Part shown: positions 1 to 12,320 of the stretch, in pieces | Layout of the letters: every line of letters starts with the position of its first letter | Numbering within the stretch: position 1 is the stretch's first letter | Assembly (NCBI GenBank): GCA_021014945.1 | Contig: MU266455.1 | Span: forward strand, 1-64,000 | Reading direction: 5' to 3' | From: Leucogyrophana mollusca | Lineage: Eukaryota; Basidiomycota; Agaricomycetes; Boletales | Length of the DNA: 64,000 bases | Notes under the pieces: model-generated | What the model saw: only the letters and a program-made list of their open reading frames with translations | The model's database searches: none | Told to the model about the DNA's origin: nothing | Translations under genes and position numbers: made by a program

Positions 1-2572
1 CGCACATTGTATCTAGATGATTCATATATCGAGGAGATATCGAACATATATCGCTCCAATGTGTGATTCATATATATGACAGATATACCAGCCCCAACAT
101 CCCCAGTATATTTGTCCGAAATATATCACCGAGCCCTGTGCGACCTCGGCGCCATGTGTCACAAATATAGCAGCAATAACTTGTCCGGGATATTGATCCG
201 TGATCTGCATCCGTGTATTTACAAGATAAATTTATAATATATTGCTGAATTATCTCACAGATATCAGGCCTGGACCGCCCTACATATCATTTACATCCTT
301 TTCGCACAATATCTAGAATTCAAATACCGCAGGTGGCCGTGTAGCCATGCGTATCTGTTGGCGCATCAATCCCATCAAGGTTCAGGTCGCACTTCCTGCG
401 GTGACATTATGACTGGCTGAAACTCTTGCGACGACCAGCCTCTGTGAGCTTTCCTGGCCAATCTTTACCTGTGTGTGGGGGAAATCTCAATCAGCAAGGG
501 AGTAGAGGTACCCTCCCCCCATAGGTGGAACTGTACCCACGGTAGACTCTTGGCAAGATGAAACCGGAGTAGTTTTTCAGAGGCTGGCCGTGTTACTGCA
601 CTGCCGGCATTAGGCGACATCGCACAGACTTGGAGTCCCGTACTTGGCGAAGTGCTTCCCAGCCCTCTCCTTAGTTTCATTTTGCCGCTGCAATGTCAAT
701 GTCGGATGCCGAATAAGAATAAAGTTGAGGGCCTCTGTTGCAGTGCGTTTCAACGTTGTGGCAGGAGTGGGTAGCAATCCGGATGCTACGGCACCACTGC
801 GGCATGACCCAGCTGGCGCTGGCTTGCACACATCACCACCACCCTAAATTCGATGTCCGACATACAGTACTGCCAAATTGAAGACGCTATGTACAACGTT
901 CTTAAACGCACTGTAATGTCTGAAGTCGAACAAGAAGGTGAGCATCTTAGTTTCCGATTATCTTGTATTCGATATTGAACTGCTAGCTGATTATACTCTT
1001 CAGAACAAGTCCGAGACGCAGCGGTCCATCGTAAAACGCGTCAGGTCTACTCTTCCTCGCTGCAGGAATCCCGGACAGTGGATAGGGTTGGCATTGCACG
1101 CGTACCCACTGGCTACATTCTAATGTCTCTCCGAAGAGTGCTGACCCGTTGGCCTGTCTTAGCATGACCAATGGTCCAGCGCTCGAATAGTAACGACCCT
1201 GACAATGGCCGAACGATCTCTAGGTGCCTGTCTGAAAACACAAGTTTGGCTCGGAAATCCTACCGCGCGGCCACTTTGGGTTCCCGAACCCGTTCCCCGG
1301 ATGTTTCCCCCACAATGGATTGGCGGATACTACAGCTTCTCATATGCCTTGTGCCAGAACGTTACTTCTCTTCAAACATCGTGTTTGTCGCGTTTAATGG
1401 AACTCACTATGGTTTCTATCTATCAACCTCGAGGTGTTCCTTCATGTCCTGTATTGGGACCTCCTTGCGCGAAGGCGCCCTGCCTCCCATCAAGCATACA
1501 TCACATTGGTCTGTCACCAATCACTGGGCTTTTTCGGGGTAAGGCGTATCACGATTTATTGCTTACTGACGCTGCCGCGCTGGTCTCCGTTACCTTATTT
1601 CAATCCCTTCAGATCAGTCTAGTCTGCTACATGGTACACACACAGGGAGTTGCCGCATACACGAGGCCAAGTTTGCCCAACGTGTTGGTGTACTTCAAGC
1701 AAAACTTTGATACGTCCAGATGGTGATCTTGTTTTGGCGGCCAATATACATCGATCATCAATCAGGGTGTCTGCCACCTGTTTGTCACTGCGTGCACGCC
1801 TTCTTCTCCCACTCCCTTGGTCCATGATATCTCTGAATGGGCTTTTCCATGCCATTCTATATCGTTCGCTGTAGACCTCCGAACCTTCGACAGGAAAGAG
1901 TTTGCAATCCGTTGTACCTCGGACGTCTTCCACTAGCTTTACTCTCCGATGGCTCGGACCCCAGGCCTCATGCAAGGAAGGTGCACCGCGCGGCGTTTTA
2001 CTTCCTCAGCTGACTAGTCCATTTGTTTATTTGTAAAAGGGAGTTCAACGGTGAGTGCACGAGTGGGAGTGCGAAGTTAACACGGGGGAAAGGGGTGTGG
2101 ATGTACTCGGGAATGCACCAATGTACCAGAGAAAAGTCCCTAATATCGGGACCACCGTTAATAGTATCATGGGCTCCGTAGAAGTACGAAATGGTTAGTA
2201 CAACAATTGAGGTAATTGTCCCCTCCAAGGGGGCGACACGATGTGAACAAGCCACAATAGTGGGCTAGTAGAAGCGAAGAGAATGCGCTAAAATATATGT
2301 TAAAAGTGTATAGAAATACCGGTGACGGGGGTTTAGGAAAGCGAGAAAGCATGTGGAGCAGTGTTTCGTGCTGATCGATGAGTGACGAGGGGGCGATGCG
2401 AGTGCGAGCTATCCCGAAATGAGTGTGGTTAAGATGCGAAAGTAAAAGGATCCAGTCCTGGGCGAAAATATTAGAGATGAGTCCAAGTCCTGGTCGCCCT
2501 CCAAACTGCGACGACATACCGAAGTGTACAATTGCGATGGCTGATACAATGTCGTGAAATGTCGTGAAATTC
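1..2572. other. No recognisable gene; AT-rich left edge
   Basis: The first 240 bases are AT-rich with repeated ATAT/GATAT words. The rest holds only short overlapping reading frames on both strands, none with a motif I recognise. A 10-bp unit (GTCGTGAAAT) is repeated twice at 2551-2570, just beyond the stop of the neighbouring minus-strand gene. Confidence 0.5.
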
Positions 2573-3519
2573 CTAAGTGGACCTGCCCAAGTTTAACACC
2601 CAATCTCCTCCTGACTTCGGTTGTGTCAGGCCCTTGAAGAGCGTGCAGTGCATCAGCACATCGACACGCTTGAGGCCTTGCTTCTTCTCGACAGCTGTCA
2701 GACCGGGCGCAAGATTGCACCGCAGTCGAAATGCCTCCTCGCAAAGCTCCCTGTTGCCCTCAGGAATCAATGTTCGTTTCTCGTAAGGTGTCAGAGGAAT
2801 GTTAAATGTCGAGTATATTGCCTCGAATACATCGCGGCAGCGGATGCCTTCTTTCCGTTTGACGCATACTTCCCAGTCAGAGACAGCTTCGAACTGGATC
2901 ACCATCTTGGTCATCATCTCATTAGCCGCTGGCTTGTCCAGATCTGTGGAACTCAGCGGGCGGTTGGGATGGGGGTAATCTTTGAATTTGATCGAGTCGA
3001 TCGGGAAGGCGATATCGAAATGAAGAGGATGTTTCGATCTTCGCGGCTGGTACGGGAGGAGTTGCCAGTGGAGATCCAGTGCTGGAGGCTTCATAGGACC
3101 TACGACAAAACTCGTGATCAGATAACGTACGTAAGCGCAATAGGGTAAGAAATGTCCACAGGAAGCGCAAAAGACTTACCGAGATGTGCGTGGGGCGGTA
3201 GAAGTGGGGGCACGCCGTAGGGCCCGGCTCTCACAACCTTCTTCGACGCCAAAAACTCCCCTTCGCTCTCGTAGCAATCTTTGACGGGAGAAGACTTTCC
3301 CTTCAGTATTGACTTGAGGGGAGTCACCTTCGTGGAGGGCGTTTGGTGCGCCTTGATTGATGAAGGTGGCTTGAGAGGTGTAGATGGCCTCGAAGCGAAT
3401 CTACTACTCATGGAGCAGCAGGCACCTGCTCCCATATCGTCCGGTAATGCAAGCTTGGGTATCTTTGGTGTCTCTGGTACTGAACCAGGGCTCCCTTTGG
3501 CGGCCTTGGACTTGAACAT
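2573..3519 (-). CDS. DUF6699 domain protein
   Basis: Two exons (3519-3180 and 3099-2573) join to 288 aa. The 80-nt intron has GTAAGT and TAG borders, and the join completes a Gly codon (HAHLG|PMKPP). The first ~110 residues are basic and rich in Pro/Ser/Thr and probably disordered. The C-terminal half, starting around LHWQLLPY and containing ADIAFPID-like and LTPYEKRTLIPE segments, resembles DUF6699, a family of unknown function common in mushroom-forming fungi. The start is the first Met of the long exon; no upstream exon was seen. The family call rests on remembered sequence character, not on a search. No function can be given. Confidence 0.75.
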
Positions 3520-5691
3520 AGTGGTCGTGACGAAGGTACGAGAACCAAAGCGTGGTTATCTCGTGATGAAGAAAGGGTAATTGGGAAGACGACAGAGGTA
3601 TTAAGGGATGGTCAGGCGTGGCTGATTGTGAAAGGACGCTTCTCAGTATCTGTGGTGGTTGATTAAAGAGATGCGGAGTACCTGGCGGTGAAAGAGCCAA
3701 TACACGAGCAATGTACCGTCGAAGCCTCGTAGACCGGCGACGGGCCCGCGCAGTCAGCTCTTGCGTCTGATAGTTACCAGAGACGACGCGATCTGGAAGA
3801 GAGGAATGGGGGCAGGAAATATATCTCCCTCGAGTCTGACACGAGGCTAATGGGCGTAAACAGCGAACCTAATAAGGGTCGAAAAACCTACAAACGACAG
3901 CCAATCATATTACGCCATTAGTTCACGTGACCCTCGAAAAGCACATCAGACGCCTGAAGGTGTTTCCCAAGGAATGCGTGTGCTTTAAGCCACAGCATGC
4001 TGCTGCCTTCACTGCGTGCTAGCACGCAGCTCCGATGCGGTTACGGTTGGCATCTGCTTTTGTGCGGGGAAATTCCGGCACAGTGTGGGTGACATCAGCT
4101 CAACTTGAATATTACTCCACACCTCCTGTTCTTTGGGCGGTTAGCAGGTTCTACAGCAAAAGACATTCGGCCGCTCCGCTGAAATTATTCAGGCTCTGAG
4201 ATCGTATGCAATCCGTCCGCGGCCCGCATGGAGAAGCGCTCTGTGGTGCTGCACTGCTTCCTGGGATCTGCGGCTGTCATCCTTCAGTGCAAGGTGGTTT
4301 GGTTCGATCCGTGCATCCGAGTTCGCGTTAGACGCGGTACCGTTGTTCGATTTAATCTGATTACCCGAAAACCCGCTTGGCTGGGGATTCAAGGCGTCCG
4401 CAAGAGTATACTGCTGCGTGATGATAGAAAGCCCTGGGGTCAGGAGCCTCGTGATCGCAGTCCAGAAGACGACATATATGACGAACACGTTGGCGTTTTG
4501 GTGGCCAGGGTCGTCTAGTTCAAAGCAACACGGTGCTGAACACGACCATCGTGTACGTACTGAGCACGATCTCTGCCGCTTAGAGGCCGAAGTCATTCTA
4601 CACAATGGGACATACCGCGATGCGTGTCATTGATCTCTGATCGCTGAGTTTCAGCGTCAACAGGTTTGGTCAAATTGCTCCAAGTTCGGGCGACTCTATG
4701 CCCATAAGAGGAGTATTTGAAGATAGCAAAGCTTAGTCTGAAGGGAGAAGATGCAGGAGGTCATCGTCCAGGTGACTTGATAGAGGCCCAGAGAAAGATT
4801 CGAGAGTCTTCGGGCGTCCGGATGATAGTACTCAGCACATTGCGGTGACATCCACGACTTTCACTGCAGGTAAGCCAAGGACACACATCCAAACCAGGTG
4901 AACAAAAATAGTATCCGTGGCCAACGGCGAGGTGGTGACAGGGAAGCCATGGAAGAAGAGCAGGCTGAAAGAGGTTCAGGGTTAGTTAGCCACAAAATTA
5001 GCAACATACATAGATTAGAGCGTCAGGGCAACAGCTCGGATGTGAAGTGAAGTGGATCTGTAAGCTCAAATCCCGGTTTCCAGATATCCACAGCAAGCGG
5101 CAACATCATCTTTCGGACTCAGCATAGGACGTTAATATCGCTCATTACTGTAGGTGTGGGTCCGTGATTCCCGCAGATGTGGGAGGCTGTAAACCTGAAA
5201 ATACTAAAATGCGACTCACATTCGTTTCGGGATGGCCGCAGCTGCTTGAACATAGTATTCCTCAAAAGGGCACTTTCCTCTAGAAGACCGGTAATGTATG
5301 TAGTATGAAACAGCTGCAGCCTCGCACAATGGATGTGCCAGGACGCATAACCAGAGGGCACCAGCAGTGCATTTGATGCGGCTTTCCGGGCTTCGCGGTG
5401 GTAGTCTGCGGAGCTGTGGTGTTCGTCCGCCTATAAGTACTCGCGAATACTTGGACCAAATGCCGTCGAGTGCTTCGCCACAATGTTGACGTTGTTCTGG
5501 AAGAGAGACTGTATGCGCATGGCCGCTGTTGTGACCCTTCCGAGTCAGAGGACCAGTTATGACAATAGCGCTGGATTCAATCGTGAGAAACATTATCCAT
5601 AACGGATCGTGCATTCTCGGCAACAGCCGATCCAAAATTTCGCACTTGGCCTCATCGCAGGAAACAGCGAGCAGCAAAATAATCTGCGACG
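3520..5691. other. Intergenic; possible unresolved membrane-protein exons on the minus strand
   Basis: No complete gene could be built. On the minus strand an open exon-like stretch at 4514-4189, with an AG acceptor before it, encodes a hydrophobic run (FVIYVVFWTAI) followed by a polar tail. Another hydrophobic stretch lies near 4940-4850. These could be parts of an intron-rich membrane protein or a decayed one. A perfect 18-nt palindrome (CTGCGTGCTAGCACGCAG) sits at 4012-4029. The right end holds the NOP58 promoter. Confidence 0.3.
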
Positions 5692-7496
5692 ATGGCGACG
5701 CACGCTCTGTTCGAATCTGCGTCCGGCTATGCTATCTTCGAGGTCAAGCTCCACGAGGATATCGGCTCGCGGACAAAGGCCGTCCAGGACTCGATAAAAG
5801 ACCTCGCGAAATTCGGCAAAATGGTCTCGCTCATCAGCTTCTCACCTTTCAAAAGTGCGGCTGAGGCCTTGGAAAACATTAATGATATTTCCGAAGGTAA
5901 GTACCGCCGCTGTGCTGCAAGATAAGTGTGCTCACAACAGGCTTCCAGGACTTCTGAACGATCACCTCAAGTCACTCCTCGAGCTGAATCTATCAAAACC
6001 AAGCAAGGGCTCGCGCCTAGTTCTTGGAGTATCGGACGCCGTTCTAGCCTCTGCCATCGGGGAGGCTCTGAGCATCAAATGTGACGCCTCCGAAGCTTCG
6101 CAGGAAATCATTCGTGGCATCCGCTTACATGCTGCCAAACTGCTCAAGGGCCTCGAAGCCAACGACCTTACCAAAGCCCAGCTGGGTTTGGGTCACTCAT
6201 ATTCACGTGCCAAGCTAAAGTTCAACGTGAACCGTGTCGACAATATGATTATACAGGCGATTGCTCTGCTTGACCAACTCGACAAGGATGTCAACCTTTT
6301 CGCCATGCGCATCCGAGAGTGGTACGGTTATCACTTCCCAGAGCTCATAAAACTCGTTTCCGACAACTATCTATACGCACGTGTGGCTCAGTTCGTTGGC
6401 GACAAGGACACCTTGAACGAGGAAAAGCTTCCGGAGCTGACGAGCATCGTCGAGGATGACTCTACCCTCGCACAAAATATCCTCGACGCCGCGCGGGGAT
6501 CTATGGGTTCATCCATCTCCGATATCGATATGCTCAACATCTCTGCCTTTGCCGCACGCGTCATTTCAATCGCCGATTACCGCAAATCCTTAATCTCCTA
6601 TCTCAGCGAGAAAATGAATCTTGTCGCGCCCAGCTTGACTGCCTTGCTTGGCGAGCGCATAGGTGCCCGGCTAATCAGCCACGCGGGAAGCTTAACGAAT
6701 CTGAGCAAGTATCCTGCTAGTACTGTGCAGATCTTGGGTGCCGAAAAGGCTTTATTCAGAGCATTGAAAACAAAGGGGAACACTCCTAAGGTAGCGATAC
6801 TTGGTTTTCCCTTGACAGAATTTGCTCATGTATTGTGTTCAGTACGGCCTTCTTTATCACTCATCGTTTATTGGTCGAGCAGATGCAAAGCACAAGGGTC
6901 GGATATCACGATTCTTGGCGAACAAATGTTCCATCGCGTCACGGATAGACTGTTATTCAGGCAAATAATTCTGCTGTTGGTATTTCTTCATTATCTAATG
7001 CCCCCCATACACAGACGCCCCAACACCCAAGTTCGGCGAGGCTCTCCGCGCGCAAGTCGAGGAGCGCCTGAACTTCTTTGCTACGGGCGAGCCGCCGTCG
7101 AAGAATGCCGACGCCATTCGCAAGGTCCTCGACAGCCTTGCACTCGACGGCGACGAAGATGAGGAGATGGACGATGCTACTGAACCTGTACTACCCCTTC
7201 TCGAGGTGACCCCCAAGAAGGACAAGAAGAAGAAAAGAAAAAGCGATGATATGGACGTTGATGAAGAGGAAGACCAGTCCACAAAGAAGGTGAAGCTTTC
7301 GAAGGAGGAGAAGAAAGCCTTGAAGAAGGCTACCAAGGCCACTGCAAAAAAGCAGGAGGCCGGGGATGATGTAAGTCTAGCGCCTTGCTCCAGTATATAT
7401 GTATTCATCGCTACCCAGGAGGAGCCTCCGAAGAAAAAGGAAAAGAAAGAGAAGAAGGAAAAGAAGGACAAGGAAAAAAAGAAGAATAAGGCATGA
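5692..7496 (+). CDS. NOP58: NOP58, box C/D snoRNP core protein
   Basis: Five exons (5692-5896, 5949-6790, 6843-6960, 7015-7370, 7419-7496) give 532 aa. The protein is a core subunit of box C/D snoRNPs, which guide 2'-O-methylation and processing of pre-rRNA in the nucleolus. Recognised features are the N-terminal [18 protein letters not shown], the central coiled-coil, the Nop domain ([31 protein letters not shown]) and the conserved [13 protein letters not shown]. The C-terminal tail has the Lys/Glu-rich KKD/KKE repeats typical of Nop58. Intron 3 (6961-7014) starts with GC, not GT: the exon must end at TATTCAG to give the conserved SRIDCYSDAP, and reading on hits TAA. Intron 4 (7371-7418) is 48 nt, in frame and free of stops, so its retention would add 16 residues. 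Confidence 0.95.
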
Positions 7497-7912
7497 TAAC
7501 TGCGTCATTATCTTAACCTTCTTTTGTACGCATTTTTCTCTGCTGCTTTCATGTCCCCCACACTTCGCACTCCATCCCTTGGCATGGTTTACTTGGTTTG
7601 AGGAGTCCAGATACATGGTGTATCTCCATCTCGTTCCACAAACACGCCCCACACATCGGTGGTTGTGTATCATAGGTATATAATATTCGTCCATTGTTTT
7701 GTGCTCCGTCTCATCATTTGATGAAATGTTGCGTGTATGTGCTCAATCAAACGTTCCAAGGTCATCAATGTGGCAGCTACCGAGTATTAGTACGCGTGTA
7801 CAATGCGACTACATTATGTACATATGATACAAGGGTATGCCGATCTCTATCCAGCCTCGTTGCATCACCAGTGGTCATTAAAGTCATCAAGTTCTCCCCG
7901 CGAATTGCTTAC
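7497..7912. other. Convergent 3' intergenic region of NOP58 and KHA1
   Basis: These 416 bases between two converging genes are presumably 3' UTRs. The short reading frames seen here match nothing I recognise. Confidence 0.5.
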
Positions 7913-10900
7913 TCAATCCATAGGCAAGTTCGCAGCCTGCAAAACAACCATCCCCGTCCCATTCCCGGAGACGACAAACGCAGCTGCGACATCCCCAATC
8001 GTCTTCTTCACAACCTCGTTGCCGACGCTCCGGTGCTCCTCAATCAGCTCCTTTAGTTCGTGATGGTGGTTCTCGACAGCCAGACGTCTCGAGCGACCCG
8101 CAACGATGAGTAAGCGCGTACGTTTCTCGGTCATGGATTCTCGAAGAGATGACGCTCGCTGGACAATGGCATGCAAGGGGACAGGGGTATGGAGATCTGC
8201 GAACTCGATGCGCGATAACGCCGCTCTGAGCGTAGAAGGGGTATCATTGGTATCTGCAGGTGTCGCAAAGCGGGCCCACGAGACACTGTCTGCGGTCTCC
8301 GATTGCAGGCGCGTCTGAGTGGTAGCCTGGCCATAGACGGTATCAGGGAACCCAATTGTCTACAAAGCTTCCGTGAGATATTTAGGACACGGAGTATGGC
8401 AGAAGGCACCTACCGAAGTTACGGTCAGCCCATGATCCCGAACGTTCGGGATGGCGGAATCATCTTTATCGTCTCCAGGATGTGCTCCCAAAGGCTTCTC
8501 AATTGGCGACTCGACGTCTTTCTTCGTGACCCTCAGGACGGTGGCAGTGATCTTTGGGTTCGCACACAGCTGCACGACGAACTCCAGCGTGAGCCTGTCA
8601 TCCGGTCCACCAAAGAACGGGAAGAATATGTGCTGAGTGCTTCCCGATGCCCGAAAATCACCAGGAGCATGCCCCGCATCGATGAACAGCGCGACATCGG
8701 TCTTCGCTTGCAAGAATACACCACGCACGAACTGCGAATGAATCGCAGACGCTGACTTGTCCCCAGACCGCGGCCCAAAGAACGCCTCAAACGGATTGTG
8801 GTTGACGTTTGAAGCTCGTGGAGTAACTGGTATGACCTCGTTAGCGTCCGTAGATGCAGCAGAGGGTGGGAGCCATGGGAGGAGAACGAGCTGTGAGCCG
8901 TGTCGCTTGGCATGGTCTGCCACACTATAAGCCAGGTCATCATACGGGACAATCGACAGCGAGGTCGAAATGGGAAGGTCATTAAGCTCGCCAAACATCC
9001 TGAAGATACCTAGTAATGGGTCCGTGTGGATGAGTGTATCAGCAACCGAGGACTTCATGACAGCAGATGTCCGGTCTGATAACTCGATCAAGCGCAGCGC
9101 ATCCACAGCTACCTCCTGCCTCTTCAGCCTAGATGGTGATTGAGATGATTCTGTCGACGACACGGAGGTGGAATCGGGTGTGGGTAGATGTATGAGTTGT
9201 GTCAGGGCCATTATCCCGGGCATGTGCTCGAGTTTGTCTAGCACGACTGTGAAGCGATGCCTCCAAGGGCCTTCGTTAGATTTTCCATCTCCAAACTCAG
9301 AGTCTGTAGCGCCAGATTCCGAATCAGGGGATTTTTGGGGAATGGTGCCACCTGCGGTGACAAGTAGGCGCCGTTCTGGGGGATACAGCCAAGTGACAAG
9401 CGGAGTAGTCATGAACGTCAAGGTCAACGCCTCGAGTACAAACATCGAGAACACTCTCTGTGAAGAGCCGTGTTATGCAGGCGCTCAATGAGATACGTGC
9501 TGTTACTCACTTGCGAGAGGATGCCAGCAGAAAGACCGACGTTAAGTACAATCAATTCTACAAGACTGAACACAAGTCAGCAAAAGCACATGGCAGCATA
9601 AGTGCTGATGTTAACATACCCCTTGCAGCTCATCAACGAACCAATGGTGCTGGCTTCACGCCACCCAAAACCTGAAAACCTTGCGGCAAGAGTGCAGCCA
9701 CCAAACTTGCCTACAAATGCAAGCGTCATGATAGCTATTGTGAACGCCCACGTGATTCCTAGCAGGCGTTTCTTTTGTTAGTTAACCAGACATATAGCGA
9801 CGATCTCCACTGACCGTTGTCGAGCAGGCCGAGATTCGTGTTTAGACCAGATAGCGTGAAGTACTGGAAGAGAGCCGTCAGCAGTTATCGATGGCAGGTT
9901 ATAAGAGAGGGCGTACTAGGGGCAGGAAGATGATGGAAACCATGTCTTCCAGTTTCTCGGTAAGAGAAATCGCAAGGCCGCCCTCGCGAGGGACGATGAT
10001 CCCAGCCAAAAAGGCACCTATAGTGCTGTTAATTGCGACATCTCACTTCAACCAAAAGAATCCTCGCCGAAGATGGCATTAACGCCAATTATATCCGTGA
10101 AAAACGCGCACGCAAAGACAAGCAGCATTGTTGCAGTCATAAAAAACACAGTTGGTCCGTTTTCCACAGACCCCGTGAGCCTTGCTAGCCAAAGCATGAC
10201 GCGTTTGACAGGGAACAGTAAAAATAAGGTGAACGCCACACAGGTGAGCAGAATCCACAGAGCAGTGAGTCCAGAGCCGGCGTTGACGAGGGCAACACTG
10301 AGCGCCAGGAGGGTCCATCCGACGACATCGTTGCCAACGCCCGCCGACAAAACTATGATACCGACGGTAGTATCGAGTAACTTCAGTTCCGTCAAGATTC
10401 GACAGAGCACCGGGAACGCCGTTATGGAATATGCGACTCCGGTGAAGAGCATGAAGTGCGTGTACACGACGCTTGGATCAATGAAGTGGTGGTAAAGAGG
10501 GATAGAGAGCGCCGAGCCAAGGCCGAAAGGCAAAGCCATGCCGGCGAGGGACACGATAGTAGAGAGGCGGGCATTCCTCTTGATAATGGATGCATCAATT
10601 TCGAGGCCCACAAGGAATAGAAAGAGGGAAAGGCCGATGTTCGCGACGAGGGACAGATAGGGCAACGATTGCGGCGGGAATATGTGTTCTGTAAAGCCCG
10701 GTATACGACCAAAAGCCGTTGGGCCTGCAAGACTTCGTAAATAAGGATTCAAGCACAGGCCGTAGAACAGACCTAGGAGGATACCGCCGAGCACTTCGGC
10801 GATGACCCGAGGCTGCTTTATTTTACGGAGGCCGAGAGATAATAGCTGGGCCATCATAATGATGACACCTAGAATATGTTCAGCGCAACAACAAATGTGT

Positions 10901-11114
10901 AGATGTTGGTTTACGTGCCAACTTGGATAATCCATAGTCTCAGAGGATCCGAGACATCAAACGCTGAGGGGTCTATCCCAGTAAGCAGACCTCCCTGTTA
11001 CAAAAATTAACCTGTCTTCAACGAGTCGCGCACACACACACAGACCTCTCCCTCCACCGCTCTCTTCGAATAGTGCTTGAACAACCGGATGACACCGTTG
11101 GAGAACTCTGGCAT
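7913..11114 (-). CDS. KHA1: K+/H+ antiporter, CPA2 family (Kha1-like)
   Basis: Nine exons (11114-11046, 10994-10919, 10868-10068, 10017-9917, 9863-9815, 9758-9620, 9565-9511, 9457-8414, 8359-7913) give 926 aa. It is a monovalent cation/proton antiporter, probably of the Golgi or another endomembrane. The N-terminal half is a multi-span exchanger with VIAEVLGGILLG, FLVGLEIDASIIKRN, AYSITAFPVL, GVGNDVVGWTLLA and the conserved IFGAFLAGIIVPREGG. The C-terminal half is a long cytosolic region with family motifs (DTVYGQATTQTRLQ). Seven joints look ordinary. At introns 2 (10869-10918) and 3 (10018-10067), each 50 nt, the conserved protein is kept only if splicing starts at GC (G|GCACGT, G|GCGAGG). 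For intron 3 a 35-nt GT intron is a weaker alternative that would insert EDSF. Exon 1 (23 aa) is the least certain; a CA repeat lies in intron 1. Confidence 0.93.
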
Positions 11115-11803
11115 GGTCAGCGGAGTCTGCTGCTGGGAGAACAGCGAAAAGCGCGGGTTCTAAGCGTTTCACTTATAGACCGGTCCCGATAAGAGTCGAG
11201 CTGAGCAGCAAGCGCCAAGTGGAACACCCAATTGCATTCCATATTCACCGTATTCAACCCTGGCGATTATGGCAGACGCCGGAGTGGAGCATTTCATATT
11301 TCACTTCGGGCAAAAAACATATCTACATTTGGTACATCCATCACCACATTTGGACGATTCAGGCCCAGAAGTACAATTTGTCAGCCATTCCCCGATATTC
11401 CGTAGATAGCACGTGATTTCTTGCCGTGTTCCTGACCTGATCAATGAGACAAGAGTGGAGCGCAGACTAGCGCAGAGTGACACCCTAGCTCGGCAGCCAC
11501 GGTAATGGGCTTGATTAATGACAGCAGATGGGCAGCTGGCTCCATGAACGTTCGCGACGAACTCGCCGTGCTGCCCTGCAACTCCTTCAGGAATGACGCT
11601 TGCGTCTGGTGCTAAACCGTTTTAACGTTCATGACACTACACACAGAAGAAGATCCGAGAGCCCAAGCCTTGGTCACTACCTGAATCGGTCTAAATGAAG
11701 AGGGGGCACCGGGAGGATCAAATCTCATCAAGGGGCTTGAGCGTACAGAGAAAGGTCAAGGAAGTACCCCTCAAGAACACCGCGAAGCGAGCTACTTTCC
11801 GAA
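11115..11803. other. Intergenic, no gene seen
   Basis: This is 5' flank of the antiporter gene and 3' flank of the small membrane-protein gene. Only short unrecognised frames occur. Confidence 0.5.
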
Positions 11804-12320
11804 TCATTTCCCTACAGTGAACGGCACACTCTGTCGCTTTACTGGCAGCGTTGAGTTACCACGCATGTTCGATCGGGGCGAAGGGGACGGAGGATGGGAA
11901 CCCAAACGCAGTAGGGACAGGGGAGGCGACCGATACTTTTCTGGCGATTCGAAGTTGTAAACTCGGGGGAACGTAGGCCCGACTTCAAGCCTGGAACCCG
12001 GGGAGTAAAATACATCGTGTGTTGTGGGTCTCAGAACGCGACTGGGGACAGGCGGTGTCGGCACGAGGGATTTCTTGACGAGAATGGAATCGTCGAGGGA
12101 CGAAACAACGTGGTATGGATCCAGCGTCGATACTCCTAAACTTGAACAGCAGTGAGTTGCTTATTATGCTATAACAGGTAGCATAAAAACAAACTCTGCT
12201 CCATTGTCGTGCTAGTCTCTGTGTGGGTTGCCTTTGAGTGTTGAGCCTTGATGGACTTGAATACCTTGATCGTGTAGGGAATGCCCCACAGGATGTAAGC
12301 AGCCAAAAGGAAGAGACATG
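11804..12320 (-). CDS. Small single-span membrane protein, 5' end unresolved
   Basis: Two exons (12320-12195 and 12135-11804) join in phase through a GT-AG intron of 59 nt. The first has a membrane segment (LFLLAAYILWGIPYTIKV) followed by a basic then Thr-rich stretch. The second is Pro/Ser-rich and contains VPTPPVPSRVLRP and YNFESPEKYRSPPLS, ending FTVGK. An acceptor CCCAG sits directly before the first exon, preceded by a plausible 50-nt intron with GTATCA donor and CTGAC branch site. No upstream exon supplies both an ATG and the needed phase: a candidate starting MHNATSSL near 12433 runs into TAG. There is either a further odd intron or a base error. Function unknown; it resembles short orphan membrane proteins of basidiomycetes. 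Confidence 0.5.

Noticed and set aside
1171..1726. Two overlapping plus-strand frames of 123 and 173 codons
   Set aside because: They occupy the same bases in different frames, have no recognisable motif and no supporting splice context. Composition looks like chance openness.
8360..8755. Plus-strand frames opposite the KHA1 C-terminal exons
   Set aside because: Antisense shadows of a clearly coding minus-strand exon.
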